From: JBIOJM01 sp044450785
Lineage (GTDB): Bacteria; Planctomycetota; Planctomycetia; Isosphaerales; Isosphaeraceae
Length of the DNA stretch: 6,559 bases
Direction: 5' to 3'
NCBI GenBank assembly: GCA_044450785.1
Contig: JBIOJM010000454.1
Span: forward strand, 1 to 6,559
Below are positions 6,267-6,559 of the stretch, one piece after another. The notes beneath the pieces are model-generated. The model ran no database searches, was not told the origin of the DNA, and was given only the letters and a program-made list of their open reading frames with translations. Numbering within the stretch: position 1 is the first letter of the stretch; every line of letters starts with the position of its first letter. A program made the translations under genes and the position numbers.

Positions 6267-6559
6267 ACCCTGCCTTCCCGCAATGCCGGGTAAAAGACCA
6301 GATAGGGCGAATCGCCATAGAGCTCGATGTCTTCCGGTGTAGCAAGCACGACATCCACAGCGGCGAGGTCCCCACGCAGGCGGCGGTAAATGGTCGTCAG
6401 CAACCGCCAGTGATTGAACTTGCCGCTCTTGATGACCAGGAGATCGATGTCGCTGTTCGGTCCCATCTCACCGCGCGCCGCCGAACCAAACAGGATGATC
6501 TTGTCCGGCTGCGCGGCCTCGACGACGCTCTCGACAATCTCGGCCAGAACCTTCTTGTC
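6251..6559 (-). CDS. MNT-type minimal nucleotidyltransferase, 5' end cut by window edge
   Basis: The 102 visible residues read from the right edge leftward and end at a TAG (6251-6253 on the minus strand). The first visible residues, DKKVLAEIVESVVEAAQPDK, are followed by IILFGSAARG (visible 21-30). The aspartate pair is in NSDIDLLV (D37, D39) and the third catalytic aspartate in AAVDVVL (D69). These are the GSxxRG, DxD and D motifs of the polymerase-beta/NTP_transf_2 superfamily, minimal nucleotidyltransferase branch. Members are about 100-115 residues, so only a few N-terminal residues should be missing. The ATG at 6464-6466 is internal and lies after the GS motif, so it is not the start. 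MNT proteins usually act as antitoxins of HEPN ribonuclease toxins, by transferring AMP to the toxin. Here no HEPN gene follows downstream, where the helicase gene converges 40 bases away; a partner could lie upstream, outside the window. All catalytic residues are present. Confidence 0.9.
   Translation of the reverse strand, partial: DKKVLAEIVESVVEAAQPDKIILFGSAARGEMGPNSDIDLLVIKSGKFNHWRLLTTIYRRLRGDLAAVDVVLATPEDIELYGDSPYLVFYPALREGRVVYGA

Noticed and set aside
1..6559. tRNA, rRNA, CRISPR array, insertion-sequence ends or tandem repeats
   Set aside because: A read of both strands showed no cloverleaf-like segment, no regularly spaced repeats, no transposase-like frame and no paired terminal inverted repeats.

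Overview
The window comes from a GC-rich bacterium. The long coding region strongly prefers G/C-ending codons. Taxonomy cannot be fixed from this sequence. A planctomycete or another high-GC environmental lineage is a guess from gene style only. Content looks accessory: a giant helicase of the kind found in phage-defence islands, a damaged HD-phosphohydrolase gene, and a stand-alone minimal nucleotidyltransferase (MNT) gene. No RNA genes, CRISPR repeats, insertion sequences or attachment sites were seen.

Layout. Positions 1-88 hold a leader with a plausible promoter and two competing ribosome-binding sites. Next is a small gene (89-622, +) of the YwgA-like family. After 24 bases comes a broken gene (647-992, +). 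It keeps the N-terminus of a COG1078/YwfO/dGTPase-type HD phosphohydrolase and then, in another reading frame, about 50 C-terminal residues. The HD catalytic core is missing, so this looks like an internal deletion. After 22 bases a single 1731-residue protein fills 1015-6210 (+). It is a superfamily 2 helicase of the COG1205/YprA/DUF1998 type, with several zinc-binding clusters, an acidic loop carrying a QLGLF sequence that resembles a sliding-clamp-binding motif, and a C-terminal Vsr/DUF559-like nuclease fold. A convergent MNT gene (6251-6559, -) runs off the right edge; almost all of it is visible.

How the parts may work together. The three plus-strand genes are close and codirectional, so they are probably one transcription unit. 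ywgA and ywfO are neighbours in Bacillus subtilis (from memory), which suggests the small protein and the HD enzyme are functional partners. Here that pair sits in front of a giant helicase-nuclease resembling Druantia DruE or DISARM-type helicases. The inferred system would be a nucleotide-hydrolase arm plus a DNA-translocating, DNA-cutting arm. In this copy the hydrolase arm is dead and the helicase reading frame is intact. The defence role is inference, not something the sequence proves.
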